In this document: positions 45,930-55,456 of the stretch, piece by piece
Layout: each line of letters begins with the position of its first letter
Position numbering within the stretch: position 1 is the stretch's first letter
Assembly: GCF_016827675.1 (NCBI RefSeq)
Contig: NZ_JAERJA010000001.1
Coordinates: forward strand, 372,001-436,000
DNA length: 64,000 nt
Reading direction: 5' to 3'
Origin: Nocardioides limicola
GTDB lineage: Bacteria > Actinomycetota > Actinomycetes > Propionibacteriales > Nocardioidaceae
Made by a program: the position numbers and the translations under genes
Notes under the pieces: model-generated
What the model was told of the DNA's origin: nothing
Databases searched by the model: none
Seen by the model: only the letters and a program-made list of their open reading frames with translations

Positions 45930-47110
45930 GCGATCGCCTCCTCTGCTGCCTGCGATGCGTACGGGACTTGAACGAGGCCGGACAGAAGAGCGGGCAGGAG
46001 TGTGTCGCGTAGCCGGGTGAGTCGGAGTGTCTCCTGCTCGGCGACGAGAAGGCGATCCCACAGGGGACGAAGGCTCTTGTCCAGTTGCTCGACGGCTTCA
46101 ACGCTCGGAATCTCTACCTCGGTTGTCTCCAGGTGGCCACGCTGGATGTGTCCCATGGTGGTCGCCTTGTCCTTCGCAACTGACTGGAAGATGTGGATGA
46201 CGGCGTCCAGTCGGTCGAAGACGAGCCAAGCTGGGAAGCCCTTAGGGACGACCTTGAAGATGTGCTGGTTGATGATCGCCTCGTCAAGGACCCACCGGTA
46301 CACACCCAGCGAACCAGACCACGACATGAGGATGTCGCCGGCACGAGCCGTCTTCTCGTCGGGGACCTCAATGTCGTTGTAGACCGTTGAGCTTCCGGGA
46401 CCTGAGTTGAGGTCGGCGATGCGGATGACCATCCGCCCCGACCCGGTTGCCCCCTTGGTGTAGGCGCCGCCATTCACGAACTGCGCCAACCGGGCGACGG
46501 GGACGGATCTGCGATCCTCATCGAGGGCGGCAGACACTCGGGCTCGGATCAGGTCAGGTATCAACTCCAGCAGTCGACCATTGGACGCAATCTTGTCGTC
46601 CAACGCACCGAGCACTCGCGCAATTCCTGCTCGGTGTGCGGCCGGCGGGAGAGGGACAGGAACGTCTCGAAGGTCGGCGAGGTTCAGGGTTGTCTGGACA
46701 GTCGTGTTGACGCGCTCGGCAATCAAGCCCGTCGAAGCCGAAAGCTTCATTGCCCAAGCGACCCACTGTGCACCAACGTCTGGTCGGACCCGAGCTACCG
46801 CGACAGCTCGAGCCACGTTCCAACCCGCGAGTTCCGATCCAGCGACGGCTGTCTCCCCAACGGTGCCCACAAGCGTGACAAGAAGTTCACCACCGACTAA
46901 CCGCGACCGCTCGTAGGCGGCCTCCACGGACGGTGCCACGCGGAGGGGGTCGATGGTGCTGACCACACCATTGCGGACGTCTCGAACCCTCACAATCGGC
47001 ACGCCATCGTTCGTGGCGTTGCCTGGCTGGACGATGCCATAAGTCAGGTCACGTCTGGAAAGGAGGAGATCCTCAAGCCGCTCAGTTGGCCACTCTGTTT
47101 GTACCGTCAT
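45926..47110 (-). CDS. hsdS: Type I restriction enzyme, S subunit
   Basis: Recognises the split target sequence for both HsdM and HsdR. The 394-residue protein has two target-recognition domains: the first (1-150) ends in [26 protein letters not shown], the second (200-350) ends in [22 protein letters not shown], each followed by a helical spacer. The C-terminus [17 protein letters not shown] is the usual S-subunit end. It overlaps hsdM upstream and hsdR downstream by 4 nt each. Confidence 0.93.
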   Translation of the reverse strand: MTVQTEWPTERLEDLLLSRRDLTYGIVQPGNATNDGVPIVRVRDVRNGVVSTIDPLRVAPSVEAAYERSRLVGGELLVTLVGTVGETAVAGSELAGWNVARAVAVARVRPDVGAQWVAWAMKLSASTGLIAERVNTTVQTTLNLADLRDVPVPLPPAAHRAGIARVLGALDDKIASNGRLLELIPDLIRARVSAALDEDRRSVPVARLAQFVNGGAYTKGATGSGRMVIRIADLNSGPGSSTVYNDIEVPDEKTARAGDILMSWSGSLGVYRWVLDEAIINQHIFKVVPKGFPAWLVFDRLDAVIHIFQSVAKDKATTMGHIQRGHLETTEVEIPSVEAVEQLDKSLRPLWDRLLVAEQETLRLTRLRDTLLPALLSGLVQVPYASQAAEEAIA

Positions 47111-48684
47111 TCGAGACCACTAATCCCGCGGCGAATGGCGTCCTCAAGCTCGCGTCCTCGATCGAACTCTGCGAACAGCTCCGTGGCGAGTCGCTCAATC
47201 TTGTCGTTGAGCGGCTCCGCGTCAACTTCGGCCTCTTCAACCCCGACATAGCGACCAGGGGTTAAAACAAAGTCGTTGCCCCTGATGTCGTCGACACGCG
47301 CCGATGCCGCGAAGCCGGGAACGTCGACGAAGTCACCATCGCGGTTTCTCCAAGAGTGGTAGGTGCCCGCGATCCTCTCGATGTCCTCATCCGTCAGCAC
47401 GCGCAAGCGTCGATTCTCCATATGGCCGAGACGGCGAGCGTCGATGAATAGCACCTCACCCTCGCGCCTGCGGTGGCCGTTGCCGGCGCGGTCCTTCGAA
47501 AGGAACCACAGACTGACCGGAATCCCAGTATTGAAGAAGAGCTTCTCGGGCATTGCGACGATGCAGTCAACGAGCTCGCTCTCGACCAGCTTTCGACGGA
47601 TCTCTCCCTCACCGCCACTCTTCGAGCTGAGCGACCCGTTGGCGAGAACGAATCCCGCAGTCCCCTTCGGGCTCAAGTGGTGAACGAAGTGCTGGACCCA
47701 CGCGAAGTTGGCGTTGCCAGCCGGCGGCGTCCCGTACTTCCATCGAGCGTCGTCCTGCAGCTTCGCGTCCCACCAGTTAGAGACGTTGAACGGCGGGTTG
47801 GCTATGACGAAGTCAGCACGCAGATCCGGGTGAAGGTCCTGCGTGAAGGAGTCGGCAGACCGGTCACCAAGATCAGCCTCAATGCCCCGGAGGGCGAGGT
47901 TCATTTTGGCGAGCTTCCAGGTGGTGTCGGTGAACTCCTGTCCGTAGACGGAGATGTCGGAGCGCTTGCCGCCGTGAGCCTTCACGAACTCAGCTGACTG
48001 GACGAACATGCCGCCCGATCCGCAGGCCGGGTCGTAGACACGACCGTGGAAGGGCTCAAGCATCTCGACCAGCGTCTTGACGACCGACCGCGGCGTATAG
48101 AAGGCACCAGCGTCCTTCCCGGTCTCCTTACCGGCGAACTGGCCGAGGAAGTACTCGTAGACGCGCCCGAGGACGTCGTCCGAGCCGTGGTCGTCTGACT
48201 CGGTGAACCCGATCGATCCGATGAGGTCGACGAGCTGCCCAAGGCGGCCCTTGTCGAGGCCTTCGCGTCCGTAGTTGCGCGGCAGGACGCCCTTGATCGA
48301 GGGGTTCTCCTTCTCGATCAGGTCCATGGCGGTGTCGATGACCTGCCCGATCTCGGGCAGCTTTGCCTTCGCCTGGATCGATGCCCAGCGTGCGTCGGTG
48401 GGCACCCAGAAGACGTTGTGGGAGCGGTACTCGTCGCGGTCCTCGAGGAAGGTCTGGCGGCGGGCTTCGTTCGGGATGTAGTCCGGCGAGTCCGGATCGG
48501 CAAGTGCAGTCTCGATGTCCTGACGGCGTGCCTCGAACCTGTCGGAGATGTACTTGAGGAAGACCAGGCCGAGCACGACGTGCTTGTACTCCGACGGCTC
48601 CTGGTTGCCGCGGAGGGCGTCAGCCGCATCCCACAGCCGCTGCTCGAGCGACTTGGGCTGGGCCTTCTTGGCCTGGCGTGCCAC
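47107..48684 (-). CDS. hsdM: Type I restriction enzyme, M subunit (N6-adenine methylase)
   Basis: Methylates adenine at the HsdS target, protecting host DNA. The 525-residue protein has the HsdM N-terminal helix bundle (SLEQRLWDAADALRGN), motif X/I region GAFYTPRSVVKTLVEML near 195 and YDPACGSGGMFVQS near 218, and intact motif IV VIANPPFNVSNWW near 298. GTG 48684 has AGGAGG 8 nt upstream, which rules out longer readings. First gene of the six-gene operon running to 39465. It is the only methylase in the operon with an intact catalytic motif. Confidence 0.95.
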   Translation of the reverse strand: MARQAKKAQPKSLEQRLWDAADALRGNQEPSEYKHVVLGLVFLKYISDRFEARRQDIETALADPDSPDYIPNEARRQTFLEDRDEYRSHNVFWVPTDARWASIQAKAKLPEIGQVIDTAMDLIEKENPSIKGVLPRNYGREGLDKGRLGQLVDLIGSIGFTESDDHGSDDVLGRVYEYFLGQFAGKETGKDAGAFYTPRSVVKTLVEMLEPFHGRVYDPACGSGGMFVQSAEFVKAHGGKRSDISVYGQEFTDTTWKLAKMNLALRGIEADLGDRSADSFTQDLHPDLRADFVIANPPFNVSNWWDAKLQDDARWKYGTPPAGNANFAWVQHFVHHLSPKGTAGFVLANGSLSSKSGGEGEIRRKLVESELVDCIVAMPEKLFFNTGIPVSLWFLSKDRAGNGHRRREGEVLFIDARRLGHMENRRLRVLTDEDIERIAGTYHSWRNRDGDFVDVPGFAASARVDDIRGNDFVLTPGRYVGVEEAEVDAEPLNDKIERLATELFAEFDRGRELEDAIRRGISGLE

Positions 48685-48942
48685 AGTGGTGGCCTCCTGA
48701 ACTTGCTCGATCTTGATTGGGAAAAGCCAAGCAGAATGACACAGGTCTTCATCTGCCGCAACTCTGACCCTAGCGATCCCCTCCGACGAAGTTGGTCGAG
48801 ACCAACGAATCAAGACGTCAACCGTCGGGATGCAGGTGGCTGACCACTAGCGCGACGGGCGTCCACGACGAGGGGATCGCGTGTCGCCCGCAAGGACTGT
48901 CGGTACCTCCGGACATGATTGGAGATGTCCGAAGGAGTCCAG

Positions 48943-51900
48943 ATGCCCGAGAGCCGTTTCAAGTACCTGTACGAGCGCTTGGGTGACGACGATTTCCAGC
49001 TCCTCGTAAACGCGCTCCTGACCGAGCGCTACACCGACTTCTACCCACTCCCGCTCCGCCAAGCAGATGGTGGCCGCGACGGCATCCGTCGCTCCGGCAA
49101 AGACCTCCTGATCTACCAGGTGAAGTGGTCCGTCAACGGGCGGGACAAGAAGCCGGTTGAGGCCCTCAAGGCAGCCGTAGTCGCTGAGGAGGCGAACATC
49201 CGACGGCTGGTTTCAGAGGGGGCGAAGCAGTACTTCCTGGTCACCAACGTGCCGAGTACGGGCAAGACCGGCTCCGGAGCGTTTGACCAGCTCGACAACG
49301 AACTGGCCACGCTGAGCGCCAACTACGGCATCGAGATGCAGTGCATCTGGCGGGAGAGCGTCGACGCCATGGTCGACTCTGCTCCGACCGAAACGAAGTG
49401 GGCGTATGCCGACATGCTCGCGGGTTGGGATCTCATCCGCTACCTCATCGACGAGCACTACGAGTCCAAGCGCGACAAAGGTCTGCGCGACCTCGTGCGC
49501 AAGGTAGCCGCGACGCAGTGGGGCGATGATGAGCGGGTCAAGTTCAGCCAAGTCGACATCGACCGCGAGCCCGTCGCCGAGCTATATGTCGATGTCACCG
49601 CGGATCGCCTCCGTGCGCCACGAGGCGTAGCTGAGCGGATTACCCGTGGCAGCAGGCCGGCTCGCCCTGCGCCTCGGCCTTCGATTGCGCCAGCGCCCGA
49701 CGTCCAAGGTCAAGCACGACTCGGAGGCACGGCCTCTTATCTGCTCAAGGAGGGCCTGCCGTTCACCCTCGTACGGGGCGCACCCGGCCAGGGGAAGTCC
49801 ACGCTCAGCCAGTTCATCTGTCAGGCGCACCGAGCGGCCTTCATGCCAGGCACCACCCAAGCGTCCGGGCTTCTTGCGACCGACAAGCCCCGCTTTCCCG
49901 TGCGCTTCGATCTCAGTGACTACGCGATGTGGATTCGGGGCATCGACGTCTTCGACCCGACGGCTGAGCGCCACAAGAAGCCCCGGGGCAAGACCCGTCC
50001 GGCGGCGCAGAGCACGATCGAGTGCTTCCTGGCGGAGCTCATGAGCCACGCAAGCGGGCGTGGCAACGTGACCGCCGTCGAAGTGCAGGCACTCTTCGAC
50101 CGAGTGCCGTCGCTCGTCGTCATGGACGGCCTCGACGAGGTAGGTAGCGCCAAGGAGCGCGAGCGCGTCGTCAAGGCCATCGACACGTTCTGTGGCCGCG
50201 GCAACGCCTATGCCGTGCCGCCACGAGTCGTGGTCACCACTCGGCCAAGTGCCGACGAACTTCCCGAGCCCTCGGCTGAACTCTTCGAGGTGCTCGTCCT
50301 CAACCAGCTTGACCGGGATCAGCGCCGGGAGTACCTCCGCAAGTGGTGTGTCATCCGGGACATCCACGGTCGGGATGGTCGCCTGCTACGCAACACCTTC
50401 GATGAGAAGACGCGTGAGCCGTACATCGGGGAGCTGGCGGGCAACCCGATGCAACTCACGATCCTCATCGAGTTGCTCAACAAGCGCCGGCTCGCGACCC
50501 CGTCTCAGCGGACACAACTCTACGACGGCTACATGGAACTCCTGTTGGATCGGGAGTCGAACAAGTACCCCGAGTCGGTGCGCAAGTACCGAAGCGAACT
50601 CGAGGAGATCATTCCGTTCCTCGGCTGGTACCTACAGTCGCGGAGCGAGCAGCACAGCCTCAGCGGTCGGATGCAGGCCGAGGAGCTGGGCGCTGCCATG
50701 CGCCAGTTCCAGCGCACCTACCGGCGACCGGAGTTCATCGTCGACGAGTTGTTCAGGGCAGCCACCGACCGTCTCTGGGCACTCACCAGCAAAGAGCAAG
50801 GCATCTACGAGTTCGAGGTCGTGTCGCTCCGGGAGTACTTCGCTGCCCGGTTCCTCTACCAGTTCGCGGGTGAAGGTGACCGCAACTTCGACCGGACGAC
50901 CGTCTTCCGAGAGCTCCTCCAGCGCGCCTACTGGTTGAACACCGCACGCTTCTACGCGGGCAACGCACCGCCAAGCGGGGTCTTCGAACTATCCGGCGCT
51001 ATCCGTGAGCTACTCGCCGCCAAGCCTGCGCGGAACGCGTACATCGCGAGCTGGACGCTTCTCACTGATGGGGTGTTCGCAAGTCGGCCAGCTGAGGCGG
51101 CATTGGTGCTGGACGAGCTTTGTAGCGATACAGGCGTCCCGATGTTGCTCGCCGCACTCGACCGGAAGGAGATCCTCCCGCTCCCGGAGTTGCCGTCGGA
51201 TCGCTCGACGAACCCAACCTGGACGCGTCTGACGACGGCGATCGCCGCGAGCCTTGGTGACCCCAACAATCGGCAACGCGTACGAGCTCTGCGCGAGCTC
51301 CTCTCGGAGCGGGGGGCCTTCGCGCAGTGGTGGTCGGAGCGAGTCACGGCCGCCGTCGGCAAGAGTGACGAGCGCGCGTGGCTTGAGGTTGCCGCCGAGT
51401 GTGAAGCCGCCGAGGGCCGGACGCTTCCTCTCGACGGCGTCGACCTCGATGGCGGCGGTGCAGAAGCCCTGCTCAACACCGGCCTGGTGCCGCCCCCGGG
51501 AGGCACGCTGGAGAAGCTGCTCCTGCAACGGGTCCTCGACGGCGAGTGCCCCGAGGTCAACTCGATTCGCTCGATGCCTGCTCAGGTGGCCGTCGCCCTC
51601 GCGCCGGACGCGTTCCACACGACGTCCAAGACAGGCTTCAACGGGCAGAGCCCGTACATGACGCAACGACGTCAGGACGCCGTTCGAGCCTTGCGACGAA
51701 CCAACACTCCCATCGCCTCGGCCGCAGCCAGGCGCACATTCAAGTCGGGCGAGCGGGGCAGTACGTTCCCGTGGTCAAACACGGCGACGGCGCTCTTTGA
51801 TGCGATGGGCCGGTGCTGGCTGGCATCGGAGATCGCAATCCTCGGTGCCGCCTCTGGCCATCAGTCTGGGCACACCACCAAGTGTGGGCCGACGGCCTTT

Positions 51901-52377
51901 GGGGCGAAGAGCCACCCCGCCGTACTGCTCGCTCAAATTCGCCAGCACTTCAACGACGAACGGTGGTGGCGAGCGCAACGCTCGATGTGCACCGACGAGC
52001 TGGCCTTGGCCGAGTGGACGTTCGCGCTGTGGGCGAAGGGCTCTCCCGACGTGATCGCGGCGCTCTTCGCTGACTGGGAGTCGACCATTGCGAACCTGCC
52101 CGTGGCACGACAGCAGGTAATCCAAGACCGGGCCGCTCGGCTCAACGCCTGGGGGCGGCTCTCGAACTTCGAGACCGATGTCGCTCCAGCGACGGAAATC
52201 GGCGCACAACTACTGGCGGCGCGGGTTCCGAGGCAGCAGCACCCCTCGTCCCCGCCGAACCAGCATGCTCGTGCCAGTCGCGGCGCGTCGGCCAGTCAGG
52301 AGCGGACGACCTCCTTGTCGCAGATCGCCCGCTCGGAGAAGTGGTTCCAAGTCGACCAGATCCCCAGTTACCGGTAA
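48943..52377 (+). CDS. NACHT NTPase with Mrr-like N-terminal nuclease (bacterial NLR-related defence candidate)
   Basis: An 1144-residue protein. N-terminus: FQLLVNALL, then ADGGRDGIRRSGKDLLIYQV K (residues 41-61), the Mrr-like restriction pattern with D42/D46 and a Q-x-K. Centre: NACHT NTPase with Walker A RGAPGQGKSTL (278-288), Walker B SLVVMDGLDEVG (390-401), and the winged-helix tail YEFEVVSLREYFAARFLYQF near 630. C-terminal about 500 residues: unrecognised, helical, probable sensor. This effector-NTPase-sensor layout is that of Avs and bNACHT anti-phage proteins, which detect phage parts and switch on the nuclease. ATG 48943 has AAGGAG 5 nt upstream. Divergent from hsdM. Confidence 0.85.
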   Translation: MPESRFKYLYERLGDDDFQLLVNALLTERYTDFYPLPLRQADGGRDGIRRSGKDLLIYQVKWSVNGRDKKPVEALKAAVVAEEANIRRLVSEGAKQYFLVTNVPSTGKTGSGAFDQLDNELATLSANYGIEMQCIWRESVDAMVDSAPTETKWAYADMLAGWDLIRYLIDEHYESKRDKGLRDLVRKVAATQWGDDERVKFSQVDIDREPVAELYVDVTADRLRAPRGVAERITRGSRPARPAPRPSIAPAPDVQGQARLGGTASYLLKEGLPFTLVRGAPGQGKSTLSQFICQAHRAAFMPGTTQASGLLATDKPRFPVRFDLSDYAMWIRGIDVFDPTAERHKKPRGKTRPAAQSTIECFLAELMSHASGRGNVTAVEVQALFDRVPSLVVMDGLDEVGSAKERERVVKAIDTFCGRGNAYAVPPRVVVTTRPSADELPEPSAELFEVLVLNQLDRDQRREYLRKWCVIRDIHGRDGRLLRNTFDEKTREPYIGELAGNPMQLTILIELLNKRRLATPSQRTQLYDGYMELLLDRESNKYPESVRKYRSELEEIIPFLGWYLQSRSEQHSLSGRMQAEELGAAMRQFQRTYRRPEFIVDELFRAATDRLWALTSKEQGIYEFEVVSLREYFAARFLYQFAGEGDRNFDRTTVFRELLQRAYWLNTARFYAGNAPPSGVFELSGAIRELLAAKPARNAYIASWTLLTDGVFASRPAEAALVLDELCSDTGVPMLLAALDRKEILPLPELPSDRSTNPTWTRLTTAIAASLGDPNNRQRVRALRELLSERGAFAQWWSERVTAAVGKSDERAWLEVAAECEAAEGRTLPLDGVDLDGGGAEALLNTGLVPPPGGTLEKLLLQRVLDGECPEVNSIRSMPAQVAVALAPDAFHTTSKTGFNGQSPYMTQRRQDAVRALRRTNTPIASAAARRTFKSGERGSTFPWSNTATALFDAMGRCWLASEIAILGAASGHQSGHTTKCGPTAFGAKSHPAVLLAQIRQHFNDERWWRAQRSMCTDELALAEWTFALWAKGSPDVIAALFADWESTIANLPVARQQVIQDRAARLNAWGRLSNFETDVAPATEIGAQLLAARVPRQQHPSSPPNQHARASRGASASQERTTSLSQIARSEKWFQVDQIPSYR

Positions 52378-52390
52378 CGCGAACCACCTG

Positions 52391-52705
52391 TCAGCAGGCG
52401 TGCCCACCCCGAATCGCCCGCCCCAGCATCAGCGGCAGGCTGAGAACGGCCATCCAGGCGAACTTTGCGGCATTCCAGAAGAACAGGAACACCAGAACGT
52501 TGACGAAGCCGAGACCGGAGCGGGCGGCCAGCTCGATAGCGAGCGCGGTCAGCCCGAGGTATGTCGGCGTCGCGATGAGGGCGAGGGGGATCGCCCACTT
52601 GAGGCCACGCGGGGTGCGAAGCCAGTCGACGACTCGATTGGTGGGCATGTAGGAGCGGAGATGGCCGCGGATCGCGGCGCTGAGGTTCCAGAATGCGGTG
52701 AGCAT
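52391..52705 (-). CDS. Small membrane protein of the island
   Basis: A 104-residue protein with two hydrophobic stretches, about 38-60 (WAIPLALIATPTYLGLTALAIEL) shortened here to its core PLALIATPTYLGLTAL, and 68-92 (VNVLVFLFFWNAAKFAWMAV). The N-terminus is amphipathic and basic. GAGGGAG precedes ATG 52705. Similar small proteins occur on actinobacterial plasmids and integrative elements; no function is known. Convergent with the NACHT gene, 13 nt apart. Confidence 0.65.
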   Translation of the reverse strand: MLTAFWNLSAAIRGHLRSYMPTNRVVDWLRTPRGLKWAIPLALIATPTYLGLTALAIELAARSGLGFVNVLVFLFFWNAAKFAWMAVLSLPLMLGRAIRGGHAC

Positions 52706-52909
52706 GACAGTCTCCCTCGGTCGGGGCTCAACTCCTCTCTACGGAGACCCGAAAGGAAGGACGCGCATTCGCCCCTCCTGTGGACTACCCAGCCAGAACT
52801 GCCCCTGTGTAGGGCTACGCAAGCGCCCGTCCTTGGGATTCGAGTGTCTGGCTGCGCCCCTCCTGGGCACTGCCCGCCGGGCCGCCTTGGACGTGCGGCC
52901 GAGACGTGC

Positions 52910-53653
52910 GTGACATGGGCGGGATACGGCGAGGCGGACTACACCGTCGACCTTCGCGGATGGCGGCCCGAACCAACGCTGATCGAAGGACCCGGGCTGC
53001 CCGGCATCACCGGCGTACTCCAGGCCCAGCACAACCTGCTCATCCACCTCGGAACATTCCCCACCGCCCACAACCTGCGTGTCGTGCTCAACTCCCAACG
53101 CATCGTCTCCCGCGAGACCTCCCGCCGACTCCAAACCGTCGACCCGACCGTCGCGGTCCGGTGGGAGCGGCGTGCTGAGACCTACGGGCGACTCGTCCAC
53201 GAGACCCGTGACCTCGGCGGCATGGTCGGCAACGGCGGACACGCCGCCGGCCAGGGCTCGGTCGCGGCCGTCCGCATGGAGAAGCTCGACCGCGGCGGAC
53301 TCTCCGACACCCCGCAGGTCCGACGGCTCCAGCGGGTCAGCGCGGGCATCGACGACCGGATCTGCAACGTCATCGAGCACGGCGTCGCCCAGCGCCTCTA
53401 CTTCCAGCGAATCAACGTCCCCGGACTCGACGACCACAACGGCGAACTCGTCAGCGTCACCCGGCAGAAGTTCGCGTCCATCACCTCGCCCGTGCAGACC
53501 GAACTGCTCGCAATCGTGCGCAGCGACCTGCGGCCCACACCTATCCAACGAAAGGCGCCGAAAGGTGCAGCGCAAAGCCGCCTCGGCTTCGAGGCCGCGC
53601 TGCACCACCGGCCACCACCGAGAGGAGCGAGCCCTGATGTCCCGTCGATCTGA
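52910..53653 (+). CDS. Unrecognised protein upstream of the excisionase, possibly N-terminally truncated
   Basis: The frame has strong actinobacterial third-position GC through its length, so it is coding. About 247 residues from GTG 52910: YGEADYTVDLRGWRPEPTL, GVLQAQHNLLIHLGTFPTAH, RRLQTVDPTVAVRWERRAET and DDRICNVIEHGVAQRLYFQR are notable stretches. No domain is recognised and no ribosome site is seen; composition changes abruptly just upstream (about 52900), so it may be the tail of a longer gene. It overlaps the excisionase start by 17 nt, like the gene before xis in pSAM2-type elements. Confidence 0.55.
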   Translation: MTWAGYGEADYTVDLRGWRPEPTLIEGPGLPGITGVLQAQHNLLIHLGTFPTAHNLRVVLNSQRIVSRETSRRLQTVDPTVAVRWERRAETYGRLVHETRDLGGMVGNGGHAAGQGSVAAVRMEKLDRGGLSDTPQVRRLQRVSAGIDDRICNVIEHGVAQRLYFQRINVPGLDDHNGELVSVTRQKFASITSPVQTELLAIVRSDLRPTPIQRKAPKGAAQSRLGFEAALHHRPPPRGASPDVPSI

Positions 53654-54013
53654 CACCCCATCCACCGCGAGCAGCGGCGACAAGGAGATGCCCTTGGCCC
53701 TCGTCGTCCCGCTTCCCCAAGACCCCTTCCTCAACACCGAGGACGCATGTGGCTATCTCGGCGTCCCGAAGGCCACGCTCCTGACCTGGCGGGTCCGTCG
53801 TCCCGGCTATGCCCACGTGCAGTGAAGGCGGGCGGCAGGCTCAAGTACCGCCTGTCCGAGCTCGACCGGTGGCTCCGGGATCACGAGGAGTCGTTCGCAC
53901 TCGGCGACGACAACGAAGGCGCCGACCCTGCCTCGGAGAGCGGCAGGCAGGTTCGGAGCCGCAGCCGCGCAAGTCGGGTGCGGGGTGGAGCCCTCCGGAC
54001 AGCGCAGCCCTGA
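53637..54013 (+). pseudogene. Excisionase, frameshifted
   Basis: DNA-binding directionality factor of the MerR/excisionase type. The first frame (53637-53825) gives FLNTEDACGYLGVPKATLLT WRVRRPGYAHVQ and a stop; the expected continuation AVKAGGRLKYRLSELDRWLR lies in the -1 frame and runs to 54013. Adding one G in TATGCCC near 53812 would restore GYGPRAVKAGG, the family consensus. So one base is missing, by mutation or sequencing error. GAGAGGAG precedes ATG 53637. The integrase follows 30 nt later. Confidence 0.75.
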
Positions 54014-54043
54014 CGGCGGTCAGGTACACGAAAGGAACCAGAA

Positions 54044-55287
54044 ATGGCCCGACAGAAGTTGGTGGTCGGCACCTACGGCGACATCAACTGCACACAACGT
54101 GCCAACGGGACCTGGCTGGCTCGTGCCCGCTATTGCGATGTCGACGGCGTCGTCCGCGAGTACCGCAAGAGCGGCGAAACGAAGAACAAGGCAAGGGCCA
54201 ACCTCAAGGCATTCTTCGTCGAGCACACCGGCACGTTCGGGGATGGCGCCATCGCTCCCGACGACACGGTCCAGGAATTGCTTGACCTCTGGTTCGCCAA
54301 GATGGAAGACGCCGACGGCAGTCCCAAATCGGAGACCCTGGAGCGTTACCGCTATCACCTGCGTTGGGTGCTCGACAGCGACAAGACCGAGCACCCTCTG
54401 GGTGCCTACCAGTTGCGACACGTTGGCCGGTGATCATCCAAGCAGCCCTGGACAGCGCCGGGGTCTCAGCGGACATGCGCAAGCGGATTCGCAGCGTCCT
54501 GGTGCGCGCCTTCAACATGGCGATCTTCCACGAAGCACTCAATGGCAACCCGGCGACGGCCGTCCCTTCTGTCCCTGTCCCAAAGGTCAAGAAGACGGCG
54601 GTAGCGGTCGAGGACCTCGACGCTGTGCGTGCGGCTATCCGCGAGTGGGCGAACGCCGAGCGGCGCAATGGCCCCAAGAGCCTGGACCTGCCCGACATCG
54701 TCGACATTCTCATCGCCACCGGTCTGCGGATCGGCGAACTGCTCGCCCTGCGCTGGTCCGACATCGAGTTGACCGCCCCTCCCGCGCGCCGCGACGACGA
54801 GACCTGGTTCCCGTGGCTGATGGTCAACGGCCAGATCACCTCCAAGGGAAAGCGGGTCGACTACGGCAAGACCCACGCCGCGATCCGCCCCATCGCACTC
54901 CCCGATTGGGCCGTTGCCATCCTGCGCCGACGCAAGCTGGAGCAGCCACCGAACGACATCGACGCAGTCTTCGCCAGCCGCAACGGAACCTGGCACTTCC
55001 CCGGCAACGTCCAGAGCCGGCTGTGGCACATCCGCAAGCTCGACGACTATGCCGACATCGCCGCGCTCCGCGACGTCTCGCCCCACTCCTTCCGCCGGAC
55101 AGTGGCAACCGAGATCGACGAGGTCTACGACGCCGACGCCGCCAAGGATCAGCTCGGCCACACGTCCAAGACGGTCACCGAACGGCACTACATCAACCGC
55201 CGTCTCGTGGTACCGGACTACCGCGCCGCGACCGAGCGGCTGGCTCCTCGGACTGAGCCCACCGACGATCCCGAAATCGGGCTCTGA
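54044..55287 (+). pseudogene. Tyrosine integrase, frameshifted
   Basis: Site-specific recombinase of the island. Frame 1 (54044-54433) holds the N-terminal AP2-like and core-binding start (QRANGTWLARARYCDVDG; LLDLWFAKMEDADGSPKSET). After YQLRHV it hits a stop at 54431; the protein continues in another frame from about 54425 (VIIQAALDSAGVSADMRKRI) to 55287. Catalytic residues are all present in the second part: Arg in ATGLRIGELLALRW, HxxR in SPHSFRRTVA, His in QLGHTSKTV, Tyr in TERHYINRR. One missing base near 54425 explains it. Lies 170 nt from the right attachment repeat. Confidence 0.85.
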
Positions 55288-55403
55288 GAGCCCGCAGATC
55301 CTCCGAACGGCCCGTGAGCCCTCTTCACACTACGCGGCGGCCTACGGGCCGTTTTCGCGCTCCCAAGGGTCTCCAGGCCCGGCATCGGGGAGCGGTCTCA
55401 AAC

Positions 55404-55419
55404 TCAAAGTGCGCCCTAA
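55404..55419 (+). repeat. TCAAAGTGCGCCCTAA, copy 3 of the island-end repeat
   Basis: Third copy of the 16-mer, 37 nt before the right attachment repeat and in the same orientation as copies 1 and 2. Confidence 0.5.
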
Positions 55420-55456
55420 GGCCGGATCTTCGAGGCCGGCGCCAAGACCCCAACTT

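Noticed and set aside
53079..53636. Ser/Thr/Pro-rich N-terminal extension of the excisionase
   Set aside because: It is the out-of-frame reading of the coding frame 52910-53653; the excisionase has its own ribosome site and ATG at 53637.
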